DNA of 22,049 bases from Ichthyophthirius multifiliis (lineage: Eukaryota > Ciliophora > Oligohymenophorea > Hymenostomatida), in NCBI RefSeq assembly GCF_000220395.1, contig NW_004086210.1, positions 1-22,049 of the forward strand, read 5' to 3'. The notes under the pieces were generated by a model. The model saw nothing but the letters and a program-made list of their open reading frames with translations, searched no databases and had not been told where the DNA came from. The translations under genes were made by a program, and so were the position numbers. Of the stretch, positions 10,100 to 21,300 are shown one piece after another (within the stretch, counting starts at the first letter, position 1; every line of letters begins with the position of its first letter).

Positions 10100-13000
10100 A
10101 TGCAAAACGAAAACGAAGAAAATAACGAAAATAAATAAATATATAATTAAAACGAATAAAATTTATAGAAATATAAAACAGATATTCAAACTAATTCTAA
10201 AAAATAAAAAATAATTGAAGATTAAATAGTAAATTAATTAGATACAGATAGTAATTATATATAAATATATATACATATATATATATATATATAAATTTTA
10301 TATTTATATTTAATATCTATATTTTTTAAGGATTAAATGAACCTGAATATAATCACAATGATTAAATTTAAATTCCTAAAAAAATCAAAGATAATAACTA
10401 TATTGAAGTAAAACAAGGAAATTAAAGAAAGAAAATTCTTAAATTTTCAATAGTAATAATTGTATTAACAATTTCTTGTATTTTAATAGGATTATCAATA
10501 GGAGGAGTTTTTAAAACCTAAAAATAATTAACAGTATAATAGGATACATAAATAAAATTTCCAAAACAATATTATGAAAACGAAATAACAATAAATGTAA
10601 AAATAAAATAAAAAAATATATAAATAAATAAATAATTTTATATTTATATATATTTATTTATTTTTTTTTAAAAAAAAAGAAAGGATAAGAAAACAATATA
10701 GTTTAATTAGTATATATACCTCGAAATTAAAAAACCTATACATATTCCCTAAAAAACAAATAAATAACTACTACAAGTGATGGATTGATTAAAACTACCA
10801 ATACTGTTACAAATCATACTTTTACAGTTTTATGCTCTTAAGTTACAGAAAAACATTTTGAAATGTATCTTTATTTTTAAGAAAGTAAATTTTATGAAAA
10901 TGATGTTTTAATTTCTAAATTGACCGGCTTTCCTGAAATCATAAATTTATAAAAAAAATTAAGAGATTTATAATAATAACCAACTAATCCTAATAATAAT
11001 GCTGGTTCTAAGCCTGATCCTAAACCTGATTCTAATTCTTAAAATAGTAATACACCTAATTCTCCTTTGACTGATGAGGAAATTTAACTCTTAAAATAAA
11101 AAGGAATAACTGTTGAATAATTTAATAGAAGTAAATACCCAATTATTAAGTTTTTAGTAGCAAAAGATGGTGATATTAACATGTATTATCAACCTATTAA
11201 TCTTCGAAATGATCTTTCTTTAATATATATGAATATAATTGACTAAGTATCCCCTTTTGTAGGAAAAGAAATCTACGATGTAGTCAAATATGATAAAAAC
11301 AATAGAAAAAGAGTCCTCTAAACACGTTAAAAAGAGCGTTTTTTCCGTAATTTAAATGGAGAAGACACTGCATAATAAAACGAAATAATAATAAATAAAA
11401 ATAAAAATTAAAGTACTCTAGTTTAAACTGAAAAAGATTAAAGTTAATAATAATAGAAAGGAGATGGAATACAAAATGATTATAAATAAAGTATTACTAT
11501 GGAAAATGGAAGTCTTTTAAGAAGTGTTATTAAATCGAATTTCGAAATAAAAGATGATTCAGTACATTTATATATATAAATATATATATGTATTTATTTT
11601 TAATTTAATTTTAAAGAAAGATCAATCGAAAATGTTTAGTAAAATCGAATAATTTACAGAAGTAATAATCGAATTTTCAAATCAAGTTGATGAAGTTGAT
11701 TCTACCTTACTTAATAATGTCTAATCTTATTTTTCTCGTATGACTGTACTCAATATTGATAAACATTAAGCTGATTTAATCAAAAATCCTTAACATAAAG
11801 ACAAATAAGAGTAAAGAATGCTAAATACTGGAAAATCAGATACTAATAATAGTGCTAATAAACCAAAATCTAATACTAGTAAACCAAAACCCGATGCTAG
11901 TAAACCAAAACCTAATGTTAGTAAACCAAAACCTGATGCTAGTAGACCAAAACCTGATCCTAATAATGAAAAGCCTGATTCTAATAAAGGAAAACCTGAT
12001 GATAATAAAGGAAAACCAGATGATAATAAAGGAAAACCAGATGATAATAAAGGAAAACCAGATGATAATGATGAAAAAAATCCAGATTCTAATGATGAAA
12101 ATGGAAAAACTGTTAAAGAAAATAAACCAAAAACTGATAAAGGATTAGTATATGATGAAGAAGAAGAATAAGAAGCCGAATTATAAAATAAGAACGCAAA
12201 AAAAAGTCCTGTACCAATCGGAGAAGTAATCGTAAAGCCTATTTTTAGATAAACTTTTACCAGTATAGAATTTGGAGCGGATATAAAATCTGAATGTATA
12301 GAGTCAGGATGGATAGGAAATGATGATATATGTAAAGTGGGTTTATATGGAGTTTTTAATGGTAATTCAGTAAAAGTCTTTGAAAAAGAAAGTAAAAAAA
12401 AAACAAAAAATAATATTTTATTAACAAAACAAAAAAAAAAGCTAAATTAAATATATCGAAATTATTAAAATATTACTAATACATATAATATACAGTAATG
12501 AAAAAATTCGGTGGAATTGGAAATACAATCGAATTTTAAGTAAATAGAGTAGTTGATAAGCTATAGGCAATCCTAGATAAAGCTGAAGAATTATTAGATA
12601 TAGAAAAAAATCCACTAACAAAAGATATAAATAATGCTATAAAAAATGATTCATTAGGTATTATGTAATTTATAGATTCATTTGAGAATTTAGTAAACCA
12701 AGTAAAACTTATATATATATATAAAAATATAAATATATAAATATTTTTAAATAGTAATTAAATAGCATTAAAGACTTAGTAAATGATCCTTTAAATTAAG
12801 TAAAAGAACGTGTTTTTAAATTTTTAAACTAGAAACAAGTTTCTTTTGAAACCCAAATTTCATATCTATAGAATTTCTATGAAGATAAATTTAACAAAAT
12901 ACTCGCTTTTATAAGCCAAAACCGAAACGAAGGAATTCCTAAAGATATATTATAAAAAATAAAGTCTTTATTAGATATTTACGAGGTTTATTTATCTGAA

Positions 13001-15298
13001 TTAATAAAAAAACCTATAACTTAACTTTTAGATTAAATTGAAGCTTTTTTAATGCAAAAAACAAACGAAGTTTATGGCAAAATGGCTTAAATTGATAAAG
13101 AAATTTCTGGAAATGCTGAATAAATCATAAAAGATCAAGCTGAAAATGCAAAAGCTTCAGCAGAAGAAATTACCAAAAAATCAAAAATTCCAAATAAATT
13201 AAAAAAAATGTTTTCGTCTAATTTTATTGTTGGATAATTAGAGACTCTTCTCAAATAAGCCGCATAAAAAATTAAATCTCTAGGAAAAGCAGGTGAAGCA
13301 CTATTATCTAAATCCAAGGAATTCTTGTAAGAACTCAAAAATAAAATACTAAACGAATTAAATACCACAAAGGTCATAGATAACGCCGAAGAAATCCCCA
13401 ATAGTATTCTAGTTGTTTTCCAGGAAGCTGACAATGTAATTTCTTTCTCCTCAAACCTCAACCAAGGCCTCCCTGAACTCAAGAAGAACCTTGATAACAT
13501 AGTAGAAACTATAAAAAGGCTTCAATAAGAAAAACTAGGAAACGTCCTCCTCGATTTAACAAAAAATATAATTGGCTTTCCTCAATAAATGGCTTAAAAC
13601 CTAAAGAATTAAGCCATAAACACATCGAAATAATTAAAAAAGCTAGGCTTAGATATAAAGGATAGTGTAATTACATGGAAAGACGATATGATTTAAGTAT
13701 CGAAGGATCTATATTATGAAATAAAAGACATTTATTAAGACCTAAAGAATTTCTTTAAAAAGCCTGATTTTCCTGAAAACCATGCTGACTATTACTCGAC
13801 ACCTTTAGTAAGTGAAATAGGTGATTTTATACATGACGTGAAAAATTTGGTAAACCTAAAATTTACAAAAGTAACTGATTTAATAAGCTAATTCAAATAA
13901 ATACCATAAAAATTCCATAATTTCATTTCTTAAATAAAAGACCTTGCCAAAAGCACCTTTAAATATTTCGATAGAGTTAAATTGGCATTTAATAATATTA
14001 AAATATAAGGAGAATTATTATGGAATAGCGTTAAAAAAAAAGCTGAATAAGTTAAAACTACATTTAATAAAGTAACAACTATTATAGGAGATATAACTAA
14101 AAGAAAATTACATGATAAATATCGATTTTATAAGAAGATTTAGAAATTGATTTGGTGAAACTTTTGATGACTTATCGGAAAATACAGAAGCTTTTGTACA
14201 AGATACAGTTCCTTAGACTGTAATATAGGTAGATGTAGTAAAAGATGTAGTTGATGAAGGTAATGATTCATCTAATGATTTATATAAATAGATGATTAAT
14301 TAATTAGTAGACTAACTATCTTATGAAAAAAAACTAGTTTATCCTGCTTTTATATACCCAGTGAGTTACGAATATTCCTACAAGACAAAAGTCGGTGTAA
14401 TTCTTAATCTTTTCTTAAAAGTAGAATGGCAAGTAATAATTAATGTTTAAGTTAGCTTTAAAAAAGCGGTCTTGGATTTAAACACAGGAGTAAATACTAA
14501 AGTAAAAGTCACAGGTGTTATCTCTGCAGATACCGGTATTGGAACTGTTGGGGGTGTTTGTGATGGAATTTTATTAAATACTTAGCTTAATTTAGGCATT
14601 TTTGTCAAGCCTTTGGAATAATTTAAAGGTGGTATATATTTAGACGGTTAGTTTACCCCTTATTATTTTAGATTAGGAGCATTTGTAGGTAAAATAGTTA
14701 CTAAAGAGGAGGTTAAATGTAAAACTTTAGTCGATAAAGTGAAAGAAAAAAAAAAAGAAAGAGATTAAAAAAAAGAATAGGAAAAACTAGAAAGGTTAGA
14801 AAAAAACCTTCCTGAAAAAACAAGAAAGGAAAAAGCTAAAGATTTATTAAGTAAAGGAGTTAATGGTGTAAAGAGTTCAGTCAGTAAAGTTTTGAATGGA
14901 AATATAAATAAAGGAGAGAAAGTTGAAGATGATGCTTAAAATGAAGATTAAGATGAAATTTAAGAAGAAAATTAAGATAAAAAAAATGATGAAAAAAATA
15001 AAGATGAAAATAATGAAAAAAAGAAAGATGAAAATAATGAAGATAATGAAGATAATGAAGATAATGTAGATGAAAATAAAAACAATAATGAAAATGATAA
15101 TATAAATGAAAATAATAAAGAAAATGAAGAAGAAAATAAAGGAGATAAAATAGATAAAAACCAAGATGAAGAAAATAATTAAAAAAAGATGCTTGTGAAA
15201 TCGCATTATAAGAATTTCCAGATAGAAACTATATTTATGGACCTTTTGAATATAAAGGAGAAACTTATAAAAAAAGAATATTTGAAATAACATGGTGA
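10100..15298 (+). CDS. Giant single-pass membrane protein with repeat stalk (two frame breaks)
   Basis: Exons: 10100-10250, 10331-10596, 10680-11561, 11617-12391, 12442-12701 and 12755 onward. Introns are 80, 83, 55, 50 and 53 nt with matching phases. The first 1,245 codons run to a TGA at 14156. Coding then continues in the +1 frame (from 14157) to about 15188, and in the original frame to TGA 15296-15298, ~1,625 residues in all. Residues 1-88 are Asn/Glu/Gln-rich with a basic end (RKK). Residues ~89-111 are one hydrophobic helix (FSIVIIVLTISCILIGLSIGG), giving a type II topology with a large lumenal or extracellular part. Next come a Thr/Ser-rich domain, ten heptapeptide repeats, a Cys-containing segment (SECIESGWIGNDDICKVGLYG), a ~450-residue amphipathic helical region, a Gly/Val-rich beta region (VKVTGVISADTGIGTVGGVC), an Asp/Glu/Asn-rich tract, and a tail CEIALQEFPDRNYIYGPF. 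No named family recognised; likely a surface or organelle-membrane protein. The breaks could be sequencing errors, recoding or decay. Confidence 0.75.
11857..12066 (+). repeat. Ten in-frame 21-bp units encoding heptapeptides
   Basis: Exactly ten 21-nt units inside exon 4 of the membrane protein. The first five encode variants of SKPKPDA, the sixth reads NNEKPDS, and the last four (11983-12066) encode NKGKPDD and are nearly identical in DNA. The Lys/Pro/Asp composition suggests an extended stalk. Unit number probably varies between strains. Confidence 0.9.
14148..14158 (+). other. First frame break of the membrane-protein gene
   Basis: The upstream frame stops at TGA 14156-14158. The downstream frame (GAAACTTTTGATGACTTATC) is open from just after its own TGA at 14148-14150. 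The switch must therefore fall within about eight bases, or the segment is spliced out. One T too many in TTTGG, or skipping the T of the stop, restores the frame. A phase-0 intron 14072-14216 would also work, but at 145 nt it would be longer and less A/T-rich than the gene's other introns and would remove protein-like sequence. Confidence 0.65.
15180..15190 (+). other. Second frame break at A AAA AAG
   Basis: In the local frame the codons are TAA AAA AAG ATG, so the bases form the heptamer A AAA AAG in the register used for -1 slippage. Downstream, the -1 frame gives DACEIALQEFPDRNYIYGPF and then a stop at 15296-15298, just before pure A/T spacer. The unshifted frame runs on into that spacer. 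I found no donor of the right phase that would make an intron. A missing A in the A7 run is the simple alternative. Confidence 0.65.
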
Positions 15299-16249
15299 AA
15301 ATATTAAATCTTTATATATAAAATAAATAAAATATATATTAATATATAATAATATAAATATATATATATATATAAATATTCATTTTATATATTTATATAA
15401 TATAATAAATCAATAATTATTTTCAATTAATTTTTTTTTAAATTTTTCTATATATTTTATATTTATAAAAGTATATTATTCTAATAAATTATTAAATTTA
15501 ATTCACTATATAATTAAAATATAATTTATAAATAATATGTATAAATTAGTTAATGTTAATATAATTTTTAATAATTGTTAATAATTATATAAGAATTATC
15601 GGTAAAGCCTATTATAATAATATTAATCTTAATATTTTTGTATAATTATTATTAGAAATTTTATATAAATTTATTAAAATAATATTTTTTTTTAAAAAAA
15701 TTATATTTATATCATTATTTTATATATAAATTTAATATCATTAATATTTATTCTTATAAATATACACATTTATATAATATATAAATATTATAAAAAAAAA
15801 AACTATAATTTTTTTAATATCAATAATTATGATAACAGAAATATCTTAATTATAAAAAATAATTTTTTTAAACATTTATAGTTTTTTTTAATAAAGAAAT
15901 AAATAAAATTATAAGTATTTAAATTAAAAAAATATATAAATATTAACTTTATTAAATTTAAATAATTTTCTAGTTTATATCCATTAATGTTTTTTTTTTT
16001 ATTAAATAATTTATATAAATAGATTAAATATTTGAAAAATTAATATATTATAAAAAATATTATTTTTATAATTAATTAATTAATAGCAAAGTAATATTTC
16101 TATTTAATACTTCTAAATATTAATTAAATATTATTGAAAATTTTAAAATAATAAATTTTATTAATATCATAATAATTAAGTTAAAAAGTTTTAATAAATA
16201 TTAATTATAATATTATATTTAATCTATCATATATATTATATAATATTAT
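15299..16249. other. AT-only intergenic spacer
   Basis: About 950 bp of A/T with short TA and A/T runs. No exon-like stretch with codon-phased G or C. I see no gene in it. Confidence 0.6.
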
Positions 16250-17162
16250 TTTATTAACCTGAGCTAAGATAATTTATAGATTTATTAATCGATTTTTAAT
16301 GAATAAAATAATGAGAATTTTATAATATACATGATTTATATGAATAGCATTAGATAAAATCTTAATTCAAGTTCTTTTATAAATATATTTTTTATATAAA
16401 TAATAATTTTTATTGTTATCTTTTTCATTATATTATTTTAATCCTTTAATATATTAAATTTTATTTCATAACTGCATTTAAATAAGGTAAATCGAATTAT
16501 CTAACTATTTTTTTTACTTTTCTTTAATATAATTATATTATATTAAATAATAAATCATCATTTATGATATATGACCATTTTACGCCATTATAGCAAATTA
16601 AAAAGTTAAAAATTAATTTGAAATATTATATAAGGTAATAATATTTTTTTTTACTTATTTTTCTAGTTCTTATTATTCTTTTAATATTTTATTTTTGATA
16701 TGTTTTTAATAAATTTTTTAATTTATTTGTTTTAAAATAGATTTTTTTTAAATTAAATCCTTATTTCCTTATTTATTTAAGAAATTTTAAAAAGATATTA
16801 ATTATATCCTGTATTATTTTTTAAATTAACAACCTAAAGTTCTAACTAAATAAGAGAGAGCGATTATTTTAATTCTTTCTGGATATAAGCAACTATCTGA
16901 AATATTCCATTTAAGAAAAAATTGAGAACTACAATAACTAAGACTACAAAACAAAATAAATTATGAAATTCAATTAAAAAAATAATAATAGAGTATATTT
17001 ATATATTTTACTAAATTTACAAACATGAACTATGAATATTAAAACATAGATATTTTAGTCTTAAAAAAGAATATTTTATTCAAACTGAAATTAATTATGT
17101 TTTCAGTAATTTACTTTTTAATAATCAGCTTGATATTAATTTATCGATAGATTTAAGTATAC

Positions 17163-17218
<56 letters not shown>

Positions 17219-17417
17219 TTAGTTTTTTTGTTTAGCTTAAAATCTATACTTATGACTATGACAGACTTATAAAACAGAGGAATTAATTTTTTTTTTTTTA
17301 AAAAAAAATGGAAGAAATTGTTAAAAAAATAAGATAACAAAACAGAATATTTTTTAAAGAAAATATATAAATTAAATAATTGTTTTTTAAAATATGTTTT
17401 TTTATATATATAATTGT
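16250..17417 (+). other. Candidate coding island, strand unresolved
   Basis: G and C rise here and both strands can be read as protein. Plus reading: exons ending at 16486, then 16594-16634, 16782-16992, 17070-17156 and 17236 onward, with phase-consistent GT...AG introns, the last containing the (TA)n run. It gives a hydrophobic segment (FIIYMIY..., FIVIFFIILF), a polar part with NKRERLFQFFLDISNYLKY, a second membrane segment (LIMFSVIYFLIISLILIY) and LKIYTYDYDRLIKQRN. Cytosines favour third positions. Its first TGA, at 17530, would overlap the minus gene at 17418-18003, so the true 3' end is unclear. Minus reading: one 161-codon frame 16910-16425 with NGVKWSYIINDDLLFNIIQ and KIVRQFDLPYLNAVMKQ, also with third-position C. 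One strand may be a gene and the other its shadow, or this may be a decayed gene. No family recognised. Confidence 0.35.
17165..17214. repeat. (TA)n microsatellite
   Basis: A 50-nt uninterrupted TA run, the longest in the window. In the plus-strand reading of this island it falls inside an intron (17157-17235). Confidence 0.95.
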
Positions 17418-18003
17418 TCATTTTCTTATTTTTTTGTATTCAGGATTTTAATTTATTGTTACTTTATAAAAATCTTCATAAATTTATATAGAATCCGCTT
17501 TAAATTTTTCTGTACATTATAAAAGACATTGAAGTTATTTATTATATATTTATTAATATTATTATTAACATTAATCTTAGCAATCCTTTTCATTTTCCTA
17601 TATTATATTTATGTATATATATATATATATAATATACAAAATATTTCTTAAAAAAAAAAAAAAAACTTCTATTTTAGCAAATTTTTATCTTAAAGCTAAA
17701 TAATTTTATTACATTTTCTAATCTACTTTATCTATACATGTATAATATTTAATTGTGTCTTTTTCGTTTTATTCATAGCAGCTCATTTTTAATTAAAGCA
17801 TAGTTTTCTATTTAGTTGTAAAGTATATATTTTAATATATGAATTTACTATATTATATATAAATATACTTAATATAAATTAAAATGCTCAAAATATTTAT
17901 CTTTTATAATGTTCGAAACATCCCTTTATTTGCTTCTTAAAATTTATTACTATTCTTTTTAGATTTATTCGATTGTTTTTTATTCAGTTTATTAATCATT
18001 CAT
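17418..18003 (-). CDS. Small CX3C protein, FAM136A/DUF842-like
   Basis: Three exons, all phase 0: 18003-17869 (45 codons), 17807-17667 (47) and 17597-17418 (59 plus TGA). Introns are 61 and 69 nt; the second has a GTTTTT donor instead of GTA. The product is 151 residues, close to FAM136A in animals (~138). Residues 1-50 are Gln/Lys/Glu-rich and helical. Cysteines are 55, 69, 98, 102, 116 and 120. C98QDQC102 and C116LLQC120 form a twin CX3C motif with 13 residues between. C55 and C69 are also 13 apart. As I recall FAM136A, its first CX3C pair has the same x13 gap, and CIERC is followed 29 residues later by the third CX3C; here CIDKV is followed by CQDQC at the same distance. The first unit has Leu51 and Val73 where the outer cysteines would be. 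Such proteins fold oxidatively in the mitochondrial intermembrane space. A CHCH or small-Tim relative is the alternative. Gene model strong, family moderate. Confidence 0.75.
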
Positions 18004-18301
18004 GAGTTTTTATTTATTAATAATAATAAAAAAAAGATATGACAAATAAATATAACTCTTTGTTTATTTTAATAAAAAAAATAAAAAAACTTTTTGTAAA
18101 TTATTAAAAAAATAAAAAAAAAGATAATAAACATATAAAATACTGGGATAAAATATGTTAAATAAAATATATATATATAATAATAAAATTTTTTATAAAA
18201 ATAAATAGAAAAAAAAAATTAAAAAAAAAAAAAAAACTTAAAAAAAAAAAATATATATATATTTTTTTATTTTTATAAAAATAAAACGAAAAAAATCAAC
18301 T

Positions 18302-21300
18302 TCAATTTCTATAAGCAGCCAAAGAAGATCTTCTAATATCATCTACTTATTTTTCTTTATCTTTAACACTAGATCTTAAAGATTCGATTTCAGCGAAAAG
18401 TTACACACATAACATATGTAAATCTGAAATCTTAACCTACAAATCGTTTTGATTAACCAAAGATCTCTTTACTTATTCATTTTCAATTTTCAATTCTTTA
18501 ATAACCAATGTCTATCTATCTAATTCAATATTAAGTACTCTATTCTTTTCTTTAAGCATATTGTATTCAGCTAAGCTTTGTTCTAATTAGGTATATCTAA
18601 CTCTCCATTATTCAATTTCAGCATCCTTATTTTACAAAATAAATCTCAATCTTTCAATTTCTTAGGTTAAAAGTGCAACTTTAGATTCCCAATCTTACAT
18701 ATCTCTTTAATTTTTAGATCTCTTAACCTTATGATCTTCCAACTAATCTTATAATTCTTATAACTACGCTCTTAAATTAGCAATAGTATTATTAAGTTCT
18801 TTAATTAAAACATCTTATTATTTGATTTTTCCTTATAATTATTTAATAGTTTAATCTGAATTCATAAACTAAATTTCTAATTATCTATATTTTTCTTAGA
18901 AACCTAAAATAATATACATATATATATATAATAAATATATAATAAAAAAATACTCATAAATTCTTATTATTTAAAATTAATAACTTCATTAAGTCTTTAA
19001 ATTTCTTAAACTAATTATTAAATTCTAACTTCCTATTCTTTAAATCTACCTTCAAGTAATCTTAATTAAGAATTTCCTTATTCTAATTCAGAAATTCTAA
19101 TTCTCATTTTATCTATTTCTTACATAGAATTTCTCAAGGCTTAATTGAGTCTTTCGTTTTCTGACTATAATTATTAAATCTAGTATTCGAATTATTTGCA
19201 TTATCCTTCAAATCCTCTTAATTATCCAATACTTTATTCATATTAAGTTACTTTAATTTTCCATTATTCAATTTCATCATCTCTTTTTTTTAACATCATT
19301 CTCAATCTTTCGATTTCGCTAGTTAACATAGCGATTCTAGCTTCATAATCAACTACTTATTTACTAGTATTTGAAGATCTACTCTTTTCCTCATTTAATT
19401 ATTAGATTAAGATTTCTATCTTTTAATTGAATTATATTAACTATTAGTTCAAACCTTAAATCTAGCCTTCTAAAGTACGAATACTTATTTCATATTATCC
19501 ACATTTACTTCTCCATTCATCTGATTCTCTACCTTATTACATGTTAATTCCAGTTAATCTTTCAATTTCCTTTTGAGCATTTTCTAAATAAAATAATATA
19601 TAAAATATTGATTTATATATATATATATATATAGAATTATACATAATCTGTTTTCATATTCAATAACTCTTTATTCAATATTAGTGAATTTATATAAAGA
19701 TTAATCTTACTAACTAATTTTTTATCTTAATCCATCAATATCATTATTTTTTGCTTTAACAATATTATTTACACGTTCGACTTCTTAATTTAACATAATA
19801 ATTTTTTCTTCATATTATTTAATAGTAATTTCTAAAGTTTTGAGTTTTTAAAATTATCCATCTAAATTTTAATATCTGGAACGTTCTTCTTATATTTATT
19901 AAGTAAACATTCTAATCTAATTCTCATAATCTTTACATTTATCTTCAAATTATCTCAAGTTCATTATAGTGATTTCTAATTTAGAGCATTTTTCTTTCCA
20001 TTATCCATTTTCTTATTATAATTAAGCAGCAACATCATTTAATCTCTTAATTTCTTAAGTAAGCATATTGATTCTAGATTCATATTCTTTAACTTTAATT
20101 TCAAATTATTTATATTAGATAATTGATTATTCTAATTCAGAAATTTTCTATTCTAATTATTAACATCTGGTTCTCCATTAATTAATTTCATCTTCTTTAT
20201 TCTTCAACATTTGTCTTAATCTTTCAATTTCACTAGTCAACATAGCAACTTTAGCTTCATAATCTTAATTACTTTTTTCTCCTTAGGATCTCTTTCTTCT
20301 TTCATCATCTAAAGATGTTATAGTATCTTATAATTATTTTCTTAATTATTCAATAACTCTATTAAGTTCTTAAATTTGGGATTAGAATTATTAGTTTTAG
20401 GCTTCTAATTATCTATATTTCATTTCCCATTATTAAATTTAAGTTCTTAATTCATTAATATTAACGTCTTTTTCTTAAATAATTTTATTTAATCTTTCGA
20501 TTTCTTTGATTAATTATTCTATTTTTTATATTATTTTTTTAATAAATTAATATATATATATATAAATAAATAATTACATATTCTTTGTTCATATTCAGCT
20601 AATCTTTATTCAACAGTTTACAATTTATAAATAGTTTATTCTAATTATGAAATTTTTTATTTCAATGCATTTATTTCGTTATTTTTATCAACCATAATTT
20701 TATTAAGATGATCAACTTCAGATGTTAATAAGACTATTTTTTCTTCATATTATCTCAATTTAACTTCTAATTATCTTGCTTCTAATAATTATTATTCTAA
20801 TTTTTGATTCTTTACTCTTTCATCTTACAAAAGATCAGTTAATCTTTTAATTTCTTAAGTAAGCATATTGATTCTTGATTCATATTCTTTCATTTTGATT
20901 TCGAATTATTTATATTAGATAATTAATTATTCTAATTCTGCAATTTTCTATTCTAATTACTAGCATCTAGTTCTCCATTAATTAATTTCATCATCTTTGT
21001 TCTTCAACATTTGTCTTAATCTTTCGATTTCACTAGTTAACATAGCAATTTTAGCTTCATAATCTTAATTAATTTTTTCTACTTAAGCTCTCTTTCTTCT
21101 CTCATCATCTAAAGATGTTATAGCATCTTATAATTATTTTCTTAATTATTCAATAACTCTATTAAGTTCTTAAATTTGTTATTAGAATTATTAGTTTTAA
21201 GCTTCTAATTATCTATATTTCATTTCCCATTATTAAATTTAAGTTCTTAATTCATTAATAGTAACATCTTTCTCTAAATATAAAATTATAAATATATATA

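Noticed and set aside
11852-12148. Plus-strand frame rich in Asn/Leu/Met over the repeat region
   Set aside because: It is another frame of the 21-bp repeats, whose real frame encodes the Lys/Pro/Asp heptapeptides.
13135-13500. Minus-strand 121-codon frame
   Set aside because: It is antisense to exon 6 of the membrane protein, which has consistent codon use and phase on the plus strand.
14877-15293. Minus-strand Phe/Ile-rich frame
   Set aside because: It is the complement of the Asp/Glu/Asn-rich tract of the membrane protein; GAT/GAA repeats read backward give Ile/Phe.
17164-17421. Minus-strand 85-codon frame ending in a run of Tyr-Ile
   Set aside because: It begins beside the stop of the CX3C gene and ends by translating the TA microsatellite; no support as a separate gene.
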